From Streptomyces sp. (lineage in GTDB: Bacteria > Actinomycetota > Actinomycetes > Streptomycetales > Streptomycetaceae): DNA of 47,175 nucleotides. Below the pieces are notes generated by a model that made no database searches, was not told the DNA's origin, and worked only from the letters and a program-made list of their open reading frames with translations. The translations under genes were made by a program, and so were the position numbers. Positions 32,978 to 40,846 of this stretch are shown here, one piece after another. The stretch lies in NCBI RefSeq assembly GCF_031181705.1, contig NZ_JAPSKN010000002.1, positions 64,963-112,137 of the forward strand, given 5' to 3'. Each line of letters starts with the position of its first letter. The first letter of the stretch is position 1.

Positions 32978-34183
32978 TTAGGGCTGGAGATCTCCATCGA
33001 CCAGGCGCCCCAGGATCAGCGCGATCCGCAGCGTGAAGGCAGAGCGTACATCGGAGGGTGACCAGCCGGTGACGTCAGTCACACGTCGAAGCCGGTAGCG
33101 GACGGTGTTGGGATGCACGAACAGCATCCGGGCCGCGCCTTCGAGGCTGCTCGCCTGTTCGAGATAGACGCTGAGGGTCTCCAGGAGCGCAGCCCCGGCC
33201 TCCTCCAGCGGTCTGTAGATCTCCTCCACCAGTTGCTCACGCGCCGAGGGGTCACCGGCGATCGCCCGCTCCGGGAGCAGGTCGTCGGCGAGGACCGGGC
33301 GCGGGGCGTCCTGCCAGGCGGAACACGCCTTCAGGCCGGCGGCGGCGGCCTGCGCGGACCGCGTCGCGGCCTGCAGGTCGGGTACCACAGGACCGGCCAC
33401 GACCGGCCCGGCCGCGAACGGGCCGATGAGCGACTTGGCCACGGCCAGCGGGTTGTTGCTGCCGCCCGCGATGACGACCAGCCGGTCGCCGAGCACCCCG
33501 GTCAGCACCTGGAGCTTGGCGTGCCGGGAGGCCCGCCGTATGGCCTCGACGGTCAGCTCGCTGTCCCCGTCGGGGGCCGTGCCGAGCACCACGCAGACGT
33601 GCTCGGGCGAGTTCCAGCCGAGGGCGGCGGCCCGGGACACGGCCCCTTCGTCGGCCTCGCCGCTCAGCACGGCGTTCACGACCAGGGACTCCAGCCGGGC
33701 GTCCCAGGCGCCGCGTGCCTCGGCGGCCTGGGCGTACACCTGGGCGGTGGCGAAGGCGATCTCGCGGGCGTAGACGAGCAGCGCCTCGCGCAGGACGCGC
33801 TCGTCGCCGGGGGCCGCGACCTCGTCGATCGCGGACTCCATGACCTCGATGGTGGTGCGCACCATCTCCACGGTCTGGCGCAGCGTGATCGCCCGGGTCA
33901 GCTCGCGCGGCGCGGTGCCGAACACGTCGGTGGAGATGGCCTGCGGGGCGTCCGGGTGCCGGAACCACTCGGTGAACGCGGCGATGCCCGCCTGCGCGAC
34001 CAGACCGATCCAGGAACGGTTCTCCGGGGGCATGGCCCGGTACCAGGGCAGCGTCTCGTCCATCCGCGCGATGGCCTGCGCGGCGAGTGATCCGGAGGAC
34101 TTCTCCAGCCGCTTCAGGGTCGCGGCATGTGCGTGGAGGTCACGGGCTGCGGCTGCGTTCTTGCTGGTTTCGGGTTCGGGCAC
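32978..34183 (-). CDS. fasR: PucR/CdaR-family regulator of fatty-acid biosynthesis (FasR-like)
   Basis: 401 residues from a GTG at 34183 (VPEPETSKNAAAARDLHAH). A long helical N-terminal region with a GGDEF-like CdaR middle (VVLGTAPDGDSELTVEAIRR, GDRLVVIAGG) is followed by a C-terminal PucR helix-turn-helix, SSLEGAARMLFVHPNTVRYRLRRV. No strong ribosome site is seen. It lies directly upstream of fabD on the same strand. The S. coelicolor counterpart in this position, FasR, is an activator of fabDHPF, so the same role is very likely here; the symbol rests on that synteny. Confidence 0.88.
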   Translation of the reverse strand: MPEPETSKNAAAARDLHAHAATLKRLEKSSGSLAAQAIARMDETLPWYRAMPPENRSWIGLVAQAGIAAFTEWFRHPDAPQAISTDVFGTAPRELTRAITLRQTVEMVRTTIEVMESAIDEVAAPGDERVLREALLVYAREIAFATAQVYAQAAEARGAWDARLESLVVNAVLSGEADEGAVSRAAALGWNSPEHVCVVLGTAPDGDSELTVEAIRRASRHAKLQVLTGVLGDRLVVIAGGSNNPLAVAKSLIGPFAAGPVVAGPVVPDLQAATRSAQAAAAGLKACSAWQDAPRPVLADDLLPERAIAGDPSAREQLVEEIYRPLEEAGAALLETLSVYLEQASSLEGAARMLFVHPNTVRYRLRRVTDVTGWSPSDVRSAFTLRIALILGRLVDGDLQP

Positions 34184-34228
34184 GGGACAAGACTGCCTTA
34201 TCCGGACGGGAAGGTGCGCCGCCGGGTC

Positions 34229-34234
34229 TACGGT
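34229..34234 (+). promoter_or_regulatory. Leaderless -10 (TACGGT) for the pirin gene
   Basis: TACGGT ends exactly 7 nt before the GTG at 34242. The 58-bp gap to the divergent regulator start is too short for more than a compact divergent promoter. Confidence 0.45.
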
Positions 34235-34241
34235 GGACCGC

Positions 34242-34895
34242 GTGACGGACATTCGGCGCGCCGGCGAGCGCTACCAGGGCGGCGACCCGGCGGCCGGGAT
34301 CGAGACCCGGCACGCCTTCTCCTTCGGGCCCCACTACGACCCCGACAACCTCCGCTTCGGCGCGCTGCTCGCCTGCAACGAGGAACGGCTGGCCCCGGGC
34401 GCCGGGTTCGACGAGCACCCGCACAGCCACACCGAGATCGTGACGTGGGTGGTGGAGGGCGAGCTGACGCACCGCGACTCCAGCGGGCACGAGTCCGTCG
34501 TCCGCCACGGCGACGTGCAGCGGCTCAGCTCGGCGGCCGGGGTGCGGCACGTGGAACGCAACGACGGGCCCGAGCCCCTGACCTTCCTGCAGATGTGGCT
34601 CGCCCCCCTGGAGCCCGGCGGCGAGCCGTCGTACGAGGTGGTCCGCGGCATCGCCGACTCCACGCCCTACGCCGTCCCGGAGGCCGGCGCCATGCTGCAC
34701 GTACGGCGCCTGGCGGCGGGGGAGCGGACGGCGGTGCCGGACGCGGCGTACGCGTACGTGCACGTCGTCCGCGGTGAGGTGCGCCTGGACGGCGAGGAGC
34801 TGGGCGCCGGCGACGCGGCCCGGATCACCGGCGCCAGGGGCCTGGAGGCCGAGGCCGTGACGCGGGCCGAGCTGCTCGTCTGGGAGATGGCGTAG
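34242..34895 (+). CDS. Pirin family bicupin protein
   Basis: 217 residues, a two-cupin pirin. Metal ligands are visible as His59 and His61 in FDEHPHSHTEIVTWV and His103 and Glu105 in VRHVERNDG; FLQMWLAP is also typical. Bacterial pirins can have quercetinase-like activity or regulate metabolic enzymes such as pyruvate dehydrogenase; which applies here is not known. An aceE gene is 12 kb away, but no link is shown. The GTG start is preceded by a leaderless-type promoter and by GGTGG, a weak ribosome site. Confidence 0.87.
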   Translation: MTDIRRAGERYQGGDPAAGIETRHAFSFGPHYDPDNLRFGALLACNEERLAPGAGFDEHPHSHTEIVTWVVEGELTHRDSSGHESVVRHGDVQRLSSAAGVRHVERNDGPEPLTFLQMWLAPLEPGGEPSYEVVRGIADSTPYAVPEAGAMLHVRRLAAGERTAVPDAAYAYVHVVRGEVRLDGEELGAGDAARITGARGLEAEAVTRAELLVWEMA

Positions 34896-34910
34896 GGCTG
34901 CGGGCCGCTG

Positions 34911-35726
34911 CTAGAGCTCCGCCAGCACCGCGTCCGTGAACGGCGGCCACGCCTCGATCGCCCACGGCCCGAACGCCCGGTCCGTCAGCGCCACGCACGC
35001 CGCCCCCGCGTCCGGGTCGACCCACAGGAACGTACCGGACTGACCGAAATGCCCGAACGTGCGGGGTGAGGACGAAGCGCCCGTCCAGTGCGGCGACTTG
35101 GAGTCGCGGATCTCGAAACCGAGCCCCCAGTCGTTGGGGTTCTGGTGGCCGTACCCCGGCAGGACGCCCTTGGTGCCCGGGTAGTGCACGCTCATCGCCT
35201 CGGCGACCGTACGGGGGTCCAGCAGCCGCGGCGCCTGCACCTCGGCGGCGAACCGCAGCAGGTCCTCCACCGTGGAGACCCCGTCCTTGGCCGGGGAGCC
35301 CTCCAGGGTCGTCGAGGTCATGCCCAGCGGCTCCAGCACGGCCTGCCGCAGGTACTCGGCGAACGGGATGTCGGTCGCCTTCGCGACATGGTCGCCGAGC
35401 TGCTCGAACCCGGCGTTGGAGTACAGACGCCGCTCCCCGGGCGGGGCCGTGACCTTGTGCTCGTCGAAGGCCAGGCCCGAGGTGTGCGCGAGCAGATGCC
35501 GCACGGTCGACCCGGTCGGACCGGCGGGCTCGTCGAACTCGACCGCGCCCTCCTCGTAGGCGACCAGCACCGCGTAGGCGGCCAGCGGCTTGGTCACCGA
35601 GGCGAGCGGGAACCGCCGCCCGGCCGGACCGTGGGTGCCGAGGACGGTGCCGTCCGCCCGGACGACACCCGCCGCGGCGGTGGGAACCGGCCACTTCTCG
35701 ATCAACGCGAGGCTCTTCAGCGACAT
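34911..35726 (-). CDS. Serine hydrolase, class C beta-lactamase/PBP4*-like
   Basis: 271 residues, short for the family, with no signal peptide. Motifs are Ser43-V-T-Lys46 (LASVTKP), Tyr102-Ser-Asn (RLYSNAGF) and GHFGQSGTFLWVDP near the end in place of KTG. It is probably a cytoplasmic esterase or D-aminopeptidase-like hydrolase. Its 3' end is 15 bp from the pirin gene. TAGGCT lies exactly 7 nt before the ATG, so the mRNA is probably leaderless. Confidence 0.83.
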   Translation of the reverse strand: MSLKSLALIEKWPVPTAAAGVVRADGTVLGTHGPAGRRFPLASVTKPLAAYAVLVAYEEGAVEFDEPAGPTGSTVRHLLAHTSGLAFDEHKVTAPPGERRLYSNAGFEQLGDHVAKATDIPFAEYLRQAVLEPLGMTSTTLEGSPAKDGVSTVEDLLRFAAEVQAPRLLDPRTVAEAMSVHYPGTKGVLPGYGHQNPNDWGLGFEIRDSKSPHWTGASSSPRTFGHFGQSGTFLWVDPDAGAACVALTDRAFGPWAIEAWPPFTDAVLAEL

Positions 35727-35733
35727 GCGTTCG

Positions 35734-35739
35734 AGCCTA
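35734..35739 (-). promoter_or_regulatory. Leaderless -10 (TAGGCT) for the serine hydrolase gene
   Basis: On the minus strand TAGGCT (35739-35734) is followed by 7 nt and the ATG at 35726. It overlaps the last codons of the upstream acetyltransferase gene region (stop at 35745), which shows the two are not a simple operon. Confidence 0.45.
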
Positions 35740-35744
35740 TGCGC

Positions 35745-36215
35745 TCAGAGCGTCAGCTCCAGCAAGGGGTCGGGCTTGGGGCGGAACCCGAGCGAGACGT
35801 ACAGCGGCTCGGCCTCCGGCGAGGCGGTGAGCTGCACCCGCCGGACGCCGCGCTCGCGGAACCAGCCCAGCAGCGTCGTCATGCACGCGCGGGCGTATCC
35901 GCGGCGCCGGGCGTCCGGGTCGGTGGCGACGCTGAACACGAAGCCCACCAGGCCCCGCGGGTCGCCCGGCCTGCCGATGCGGTAGTCGATCGTCCCGGCC
36001 ACCAGCGAAGCCAGCGCCCCCGGCCGCCGCGGGTGGTCCACCACGAACGCCGCGAAGTTCCCGTCCGCCTCGCCCAGTTCGGACCTCAGCGTCGGAAGGG
36101 AGTCGCCGTGCCAGGCGGGGGAGGGGCCGGAGGGGAACAGCGCGTCGATCATGACCTGGCGCAGGCGCAGAACTTCCTCGGCGTCCTCGGGCAGGGCACG
36201 GCGTACGAGACTCAT
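35745..36215 (-). CDS. GNAT-family N-acetyltransferase
   Basis: 156 residues. The GNAT core is visible: VGFVFSVATDPDARRRGYARACM (motif A, acetyl-CoA loop with RRRGYA) and AEPLYVSLGFRPKPDPLLELTL (motif B). The acceptor is unknown. On the minus strand TAGCGT ends 8 nt before the ATG, again a leaderless-type arrangement. It is divergent from the MerR regulator, 98 bp away. Confidence 0.88.
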   Translation of the reverse strand: MSLVRRALPEDAEEVLRLRQVMIDALFPSGPSPAWHGDSLPTLRSELGEADGNFAAFVVDHPRRPGALASLVAGTIDYRIGRPGDPRGLVGFVFSVATDPDARRRGYARACMTTLLGWFRERGVRRVQLTASPEAEPLYVSLGFRPKPDPLLELTL

Positions 36216-36274
36216 GACCCCGTACGCTAACCAGCCGGATCAGGAGACGTCCTGCCGATTTCTTGCCGTCGGCG

Positions 36275-36306
36275 CTTGCTTCGAGCGCACTCCAAGGTTC
36301 TAGCGT
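36275..36306 (+). promoter_or_regulatory. MerR-type promoter: dyad with 19-bp spacer
   Basis: The -35 TTGCTT (36276-36281) and -10 TAGCGT (36301-36306) are separated by exactly 19 bp, the long spacer that MerR activators realign. The dyad CTTGCTTCGAGCGCACTCCAAG (36275-36296; arms CTTG/CAAG and GAG/CTC) fills that spacer. The -10 is 7 nt before the ATG at 36314. Confidence 0.7.
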
Positions 36307-36313
36307 GGGGGGC

Positions 36314-36778
36314 ATGACGGTGATGGAGACCACGGGGACCAGGGCCGACACCTGCGCCGGCCCGCCGCAGCAGAACCGGCGCCCGGACGGCGAGGACCGC
36401 TACACGATCAGCGAGGTCGTCGCCTTCACCGGCCTGACGGCCCACACCCTGCGCTGGTACGAGCGCATCGGCCTGATGCCGCACATCGACCGCTCCCACA
36501 CCGGTCAGCGCCGCTACACCAACCGCGACCTCGACTGGCTCGACCTGGTCGGCAAGCTCCGCCTGACGGGCATGCCGGTCGCCGACATGGTCAGGTACGC
36601 GGAACTGGTGCGCGAGGGCGACCACACCTACGCCGAGCGCTTCGAGCTGCTGCGGACGACCCGCGAGGACGTCCTCGCGCGGATCGAGGAACTCCGCGGC
36701 ACGCTCGCCGTGCTCGACCGGAAGATCAGTTTCTACGCGGACGCCGGGCGTGCCCTGGCGTCGGAGAGGTCCCGATGA
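36314..36778 (+). CDS. MerR-family transcriptional regulator
   Basis: 154 residues. After a 28-residue leader, the HTH reads YTISEVVAFTGLTAHTLRWYERIGLM, with the wing HTGQRRYTNRDLDWL. A dimerisation helix follows (LRTTREDVLARIEELRGTLAVLDRKI). No cysteine cluster of metal or SoxR type is present, so it resembles the AdhR/NmlR group responding to aldehydes or other electrophiles. It has its own MerR-type promoter and is probably autoregulated. Its stop overlaps the aldo/keto reductase start as ATGA, so both are expressed together. Confidence 0.9.
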   Translation: MTVMETTGTRADTCAGPPQQNRRPDGEDRYTISEVVAFTGLTAHTLRWYERIGLMPHIDRSHTGQRRYTNRDLDWLDLVGKLRLTGMPVADMVRYAELVREGDHTYAERFELLRTTREDVLARIEELRGTLAVLDRKISFYADAGRALASERSR

Positions 36779-37788
36779 CGGACGGCAGGATCACGACGGC
36801 GAAGCTCGGCGACCACGGCCCCGAGGTGGGTGTCCAGGGCCTCGGCTGCATGGGTATGAGCTTCGCCTACGGCCCCTCGGACGCGGACGCCTCCCGCGCC
36901 ACCCTGGAGAGGGCCCTCGAACTGGGCGTCACCCTCTACGACACGGCCGACGCGTACGGCGCCGGCGAGAACGAGCGGTTCCTGGCGCCGTTCTTCAAGG
37001 CCCACCGCGACGAGGTCGTCATCGCGACCAAGTTCGCCCTGTCCATCCCCGCGGACGACCCGACGCGCCGGATCGTCCGCAACGACCCGCCCTACATCCG
37101 CCAGGCCGTCGAGGCGAGCCTGAAGCGCCTGGACGTCGAGGCCGTCGACCTCTACTACATGCACCGGCGCGATGTGAACGTGCCGATCGAGGAGAGCGTC
37201 GGCACCATGGCGGACCTGGTCCGCGAGGGCAAGGTCAAGCACCTGGGCCTGAGCGAGGTCACGGCGGACGAACTGCGCGCCGCGCACGCCGTGCACCCCA
37301 TCGCCGCCGTGCAGTCGGAGTGGTCCCTGTTCAGCCGCGACATCGAGGCGCGCGTCGTCCCGGCGGCCCGCGAGCTGGGCGTGGCCCTCGTGCCGTACTC
37401 CCCGCTCGGCCGGGGCTTCCTGACCGGCTCGTTCACCAGCGCGGAGGAGCTGTCGTCCGACGACTTCCGCCGCCATCAGCCCCGCTTCACGGGCGACAAC
37501 GCGATGGCCAACGCCACCCTGCTGGAACTGATCCGCTCGGTGGCCGAGGCCCACGAGGCCTCCCTCGGCCAGATCGCCCTGGCCTGGGTCCACCAGCAGG
37601 CGGCCCTCCGCGACCTCCCGGTCATCCCGATCCCCGGCACCCGCAAGCCCTCCAGGGTCGAGGAGAACACGGCGGCGACCAGGATCGTCCTGACGGACGA
37701 GCAACTGGACCTGCTGGACGGCATCGCGGCCCAGGTGGCGGGCAACCGCTACGCGGACATGGCCTTCACGTCAGCGGGCCGGGAGTAG
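36775..37788 (+). CDS. Aldo/keto reductase
   Basis: 337 residues, TIM-barrel AKR with the tetrad Asp56, Tyr61 (YDTADAYGAGENE), Lys86 (IATKFAL) and His130 (DLYYMHRRD). The NADPH site is seen in VPYSPLGRGFLTGSF and IPIPGTRKPSRVEEN. It reduces aldehydes or ketones with NADPH. It is translationally coupled (4-nt overlap) to the MerR regulator. This pairing is common for aldehyde-responsive systems, so detoxification of a reactive carbonyl is the likely job. Confidence 0.92.
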   Translation: MTDGRITTAKLGDHGPEVGVQGLGCMGMSFAYGPSDADASRATLERALELGVTLYDTADAYGAGENERFLAPFFKAHRDEVVIATKFALSIPADDPTRRIVRNDPPYIRQAVEASLKRLDVEAVDLYYMHRRDVNVPIEESVGTMADLVREGKVKHLGLSEVTADELRAAHAVHPIAAVQSEWSLFSRDIEARVVPAARELGVALVPYSPLGRGFLTGSFTSAEELSSDDFRRHQPRFTGDNAMANATLLELIRSVAEAHEASLGQIALAWVHQQAALRDLPVIPIPGTRKPSRVEENTAATRIVLTDEQLDLLDGIAAQVAGNRYADMAFTSAGRE

Positions 37789-37791
37789 CGA

Positions 37792-37882
37792 AGCGCGCCT
37801 TCGGGGGCGCGGGGCCGTGCCGATGTGCGGCTCCGCCGCGTGTGCGCGACCGGCCACGCACGAACCCGCGCCCCTCCACGGC
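37792..37882. repeat. Streptomyces intergenic GC-rich repeat, copy 2
   Basis: Shares with 3354-3412 the ordered blocks GGGGGCGCGGGG, GCGCGACCGGCCACG and CCCGCGCCC. Relative to copy 1 it carries about 30 extra bases with CTCCGCCGCG. Like copy 1 it sits between two convergent genes. Confidence 0.5.
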
Positions 37883-37897
37883 GAGATCGAGCAGACG

Positions 37898-38740
37898 CTA
37901 GAGCTGCGCCAGCAACTCCGCCTTCTTGACCGAGAACTCCTCATCCGTCACCAGCCCGGCCTGATGCAGCTCCCCGAGATGCCGGATCCGCTCGGCGATG
38001 TCCGCGGGGTCCCGGCGCGGCGCGGGCACGGCGGCCACCGGACTGGACGTCCGCACCGCGGCCAGCACCGCCGCGGCGAACGGCAACGACTCGTGCACCG
38101 GCCCGTACCCCAGCCCGAACACCACCGCGGCCGGATCCTGGTCGGCCTGCGCCGCCGTCTGCCCGGCATCCCGCCGCAGCAGCCGCAGATGCCCCTCGAA
38201 GACCTCCGGCGAGCGCCACTCCACCCCGTCGAGCTCTCCGACGGAGAAGCTCTGGTCCCCGGCCTTCCACTTCGCCGACGACGCACCGGTCCAGAACCAG
38301 CGGAAGTTCACGGTCCGGCCGTCGAAGGAGGCCTTCCCGTCGTACGCCTTGAACGACAGCGGTCCCTTCGGCGGCTCCACGAGGAACCGGTCCGCCGGCC
38401 CGGACTCCGTCAGCAGCCCCCGCAGTTCGTCGGCGTAGTACTCCGCGAGCACCTCCCGCTCGGCGGGCAGCACCAGCCGGTAGGGGTCGCCGCTCTCCTT
38501 CAGCTGCCCGGCAGCCGCCTCCATCAACGGGTCCGCCCCGGGGCGCGGTTCGACCCGCAGCACGACCGTGCCGCGCTTGCCGCGCGTCAGCGTCACCCCG
38601 GCTATGGCGTCCAGCGGGATCCGCCGTTCCCCGAGTGCCTGGAAGAGCTTGGGTGTTCGAATGCCCCGTTCGTAACGGATGAGCACGGAGTCGGACTCGA
38701 ACTCCCAGGCGGCATGAAATCCGGCCAGTACGTCACCCAT
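37898..38740 (-). CDS. DUF4429 and SHOCT domain protein
   Basis: 280 residues. The N-terminal part repeats a DUF4429 (PH-like) module: GFHAAWEFESDSVLIRYERG, RRIPLDAIAGVTL, then KAYDGKASFDGRTVNFRWFW. The C-terminal 30 residues are a SHOCT motif, IAERIRHLGELHQAGLVTDEEF followed by KKAELLAQL. No signal peptide or membrane helix. SHOCT segments mark oligomerisation or membrane-associated proteins, but the function is unknown. The ATG at 38740 has TACGAT exactly 7 nt upstream (leaderless). A GTG at 38761 with GGAGG 5 nt before it is a real alternative start. Confidence 0.8.
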   Translation of the reverse strand: MGDVLAGFHAAWEFESDSVLIRYERGIRTPKLFQALGERRIPLDAIAGVTLTRGKRGTVVLRVEPRPGADPLMEAAAGQLKESGDPYRLVLPAEREVLAEYYADELRGLLTESGPADRFLVEPPKGPLSFKAYDGKASFDGRTVNFRWFWTGASSAKWKAGDQSFSVGELDGVEWRSPEVFEGHLRLLRRDAGQTAAQADQDPAAVVFGLGYGPVHESLPFAAAVLAAVRTSSPVAAVPAPRRDPADIAERIRHLGELHQAGLVTDEEFSVKKAELLAQL

Positions 38741-38747
38741 GCGGCTC

Positions 38748-38753
38748 ATCGTA
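38748..38753 (-). promoter_or_regulatory. Leaderless -10 (TACGAT) for the DUF4429 gene
   Basis: On the minus strand TACGAT (38753-38748) is followed by 7 nt and the ATG at 38740. If the alternative GTG at 38761 is used instead, this hexamer is coding sequence. Confidence 0.4.
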
Positions 38754-38815
38754 TGCGGCACGCGCTCCTCCGTCCCCCTGCCGAGCAGACCGCGGTTCCT
38801 TCGCCGCTACGCGCG

Positions 38816-40024
38816 TCAGGCCGCCGCCGTACCGGACGAACCGGTCCGGCAGACGCCGTCTTCGTGCGCGCAGTGCACCGAGCGGTATGCGCCAACGCCG
38901 ATCTCTGCGAAATTGAACAGACTTGCCGTGCCCGGCTCGAAGTAGCCGGCGTGACCCTTCGCGCCCGCCGCCGACAGCACCCGTGCCCCGAAGCCGGCGG
39001 ACACCGGATCGGCCCCGTGGCCCAGCCCGCCCAGCTCCAGGTACGGAACGTCCTGGATCCAGTCGTCGGCGTCCCGCATGGCCCACACCCGGGCGCCGGT
39101 GCGCAGCTGGGCGGCCTTCTCGACGCGCATGCCGGGGCTGCCGGCCACCGCGATGTCGGACACCCGGTCCGGCAGGCCGTGCGCCGCGACCCCGCAGACC
39201 ACGGAGCCGTAGCTGTGGCAGAACAGCGACACCGGCGCGGTGCCGGGCAGCGCCCGCACCAGCGAGCCGAGCCGCACGGCACCGTCCTCGGCGCGCATCG
39301 CGGTCGCGGAGTCGATGCCGAGGCCGCTCGGCGCCGTGTAGTCGGCCCAGGCGATCACGGCCGTACGGGTCGAGGGGCTCGCCCGCTTCTCGGCCGCGTA
39401 CAGGGCCTTGGCCATGCCGACGGGCGCCGAGTAGGGGCGGTGGGTGCGCTGGAAGGTGAGCAGGTCGGTGTCGACGCCGGGCACCACGACCGAGACCCGC
39501 TCCGCCTCGCGCAGGTCGCCGAAGACCTCCGCCACCCGGCCCGAGCCCTCCGGGTCGAAGGCCAGGATGTGGCGGCCCTTCTCCAGGAGGTCCTCGAAGC
39601 GGTGCATCCTGCGCCCGGCCTCGTGCTGCCCGGCCGGGGTGAGGCGCTTGTCGTGCATGCGTTCCCGCTCGACGTCACGCGCCTCGGCCAGTGCCACGCG
39701 GTTGGCCCGGTAGCGCAGCTCGATGGGGGCGCCGTTCATGTTGCCGACCGCCAGGGCGTACTTGCGGACCAGGCTCGCGCGGTCCCGCTCGCCGAGCGAG
39801 CCGAAGAAGCGGGCGAGCTTCGCCGGCCCGGACTGCGGGTCCGGCAGGCGGCGGCCGGCGATCCGGCCGTCCTCCCACGCGGAGAGCGAGGCCTGCAGCG
39901 GCGTGTCACCCCGCTGGTTGCGCAGGGCCGTCCAGCCGGTGGTCGCCAGCATCACGAACACGACGGCCAGAGCGAGCAGTGCGCGCCAGACGGTCAGTTG
40001 CGGGGAGGTGTCGAAGGAAGTCAC
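38816..40024 (-). CDS. Alpha/beta hydrolase of the DUF1023 family, membrane-anchored
   Basis: 402 residues. One N-terminal transmembrane helix (about 13-33) anchors an alpha/beta hydrolase. The nucleophile is Ser271 in SLFCHSYGSVVCG, followed by VAGSPGMRVEKAAQL, DADDWIQDVPYLELGGLGHG and GHAGYFEPGT, with candidate acid and histidine. DUF1023 proteins of actinobacteria are predicted lipases or esterases without firm substrates. The start is a GTG with no clear ribosome site; TAGTGT lies 9 nt upstream on the minus strand. Confidence 0.83.
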   Translation of the reverse strand: MTSFDTSPQLTVWRALLALAVVFVMLATTGWTALRNQRGDTPLQASLSAWEDGRIAGRRLPDPQSGPAKLARFFGSLGERDRASLVRKYALAVGNMNGAPIELRYRANRVALAEARDVERERMHDKRLTPAGQHEAGRRMHRFEDLLEKGRHILAFDPEGSGRVAEVFGDLREAERVSVVVPGVDTDLLTFQRTHRPYSAPVGMAKALYAAEKRASPSTRTAVIAWADYTAPSGLGIDSATAMRAEDGAVRLGSLVRALPGTAPVSLFCHSYGSVVCGVAAHGLPDRVSDIAVAGSPGMRVEKAAQLRTGARVWAMRDADDWIQDVPYLELGGLGHGADPVSAGFGARVLSAAGAKGHAGYFEPGTASLFNFAEIGVGAYRSVHCAHEDGVCRTGSSGTAAA

Positions 40025-40097
40025 TGAAAGGACACACTAGGAGAACGAGAGGGTCTCGCGTGAGCCAAGTGACCGGGATCACGTTTCGGTGTGTGGT

Positions 40098-40730
40098 CTA
40101 GGGGGACGGCTCCGCACGCCAGTTCCCGGCCAGTGCGGGTCCCACCTGATCGAGGTAGGCCGTGGTGAGTTCGCGCAGCCCGTCCAGGGTGAGGTCGTCC
40201 CCGGCGGACCAGAGCCGCTCGGTGACGCGAATCACCCCGCCGAACAGGGCGACGACGATCCTCGGCCGCGGGTCCGCGTCGACGTCGAGCCCCTCGCGCT
40301 CGGCGATGATCCGGGCGAGCTGCTCCTCCAGCTCCGCCGCCCGGCGCAGATGGGCGGCGAGCAGCGCGGGTGTCGACTCGATCACCCGGTAGACGCGCAT
40401 GTGGAGGTCGATCGGCACGATCTCGGCGACGGCCTCGTGGATCGTGTCCCAGCTCTCCACGACGGCCCGGCGCAGCGCCTCCAGCGGCACCTCGTCCCGC
40501 GGACGGGCCCGTACGGCGTCGACGACGAGGGCCTCCGCGAGCCGCGGCACGAAGAACGCCGTCTCCTCCTTCCCGGCGAAGTAGCGGAAGAAGGTGCGCT
40601 GCGAGACGTCGACGGCGGCGGCGATGTCGTCGACGGTCGTCTCCTCGTACCCGCGCGTGGCGAACAGCTCCAGGGCGGCCCGCAGCAGGGCGTCCCGGGT
40701 GCGCTGCTTCTTGCGTTCGCGCAGGTTCAA
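40098..40730 (-). CDS. TetR-family regulator of the divergent efflux gene
   Basis: 210 residues. The HTH is ALLRAALELFATRGYEETTVDDIAAAVDVSQRTFFRYFAGKEE, and the helical C-terminal domain contains HMRVYRVIESTPALLAAHLRR. The TTG at 40730 has AGGA 5 nt upstream. It is divergent from a 14-helix MFS exporter and very probably represses it. The region between them is AT-rich with short dyads. Confidence 0.88.
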   Translation of the reverse strand: MNLRERKKQRTRDALLRAALELFATRGYEETTVDDIAAAVDVSQRTFFRYFAGKEETAFFVPRLAEALVVDAVRARPRDEVPLEALRRAVVESWDTIHEAVAEIVPIDLHMRVYRVIESTPALLAAHLRRAAELEEQLARIIAEREGLDVDADPRPRIVVALFGGVIRVTERLWSAGDDLTLDGLRELTTAYLDQVGPALAGNWRAEPSP

Positions 40731-40802
40731 GGTGTTCCTCTCGTCTGAAGTGTTTTCCCAGATCAGGCTATACGGGGATGTCGTGTCAGTTACCGACTAG
40801 TG

Positions 40803-40839
40803 AATTGGTTTGTCAATTGTCAGTGGCTGTCATTAGCCT
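40803..40839 (+). promoter_or_regulatory. MFS promoter with overlapping dyad (TetR operator candidate)
   Basis: TTGTCA (40810-40815) and TAGCCT (40834-40839) form a promoter with an 18-bp spacer. The -10 is exactly 7 nt before the ATG at 40847. The dyad AATTG-N6-CAATT (40803-40818) overlaps the -35, a natural repressor position. A CTAG core lies just upstream at about 40797. Confidence 0.55.
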
Positions 40840-40846
40840 CGAACGT

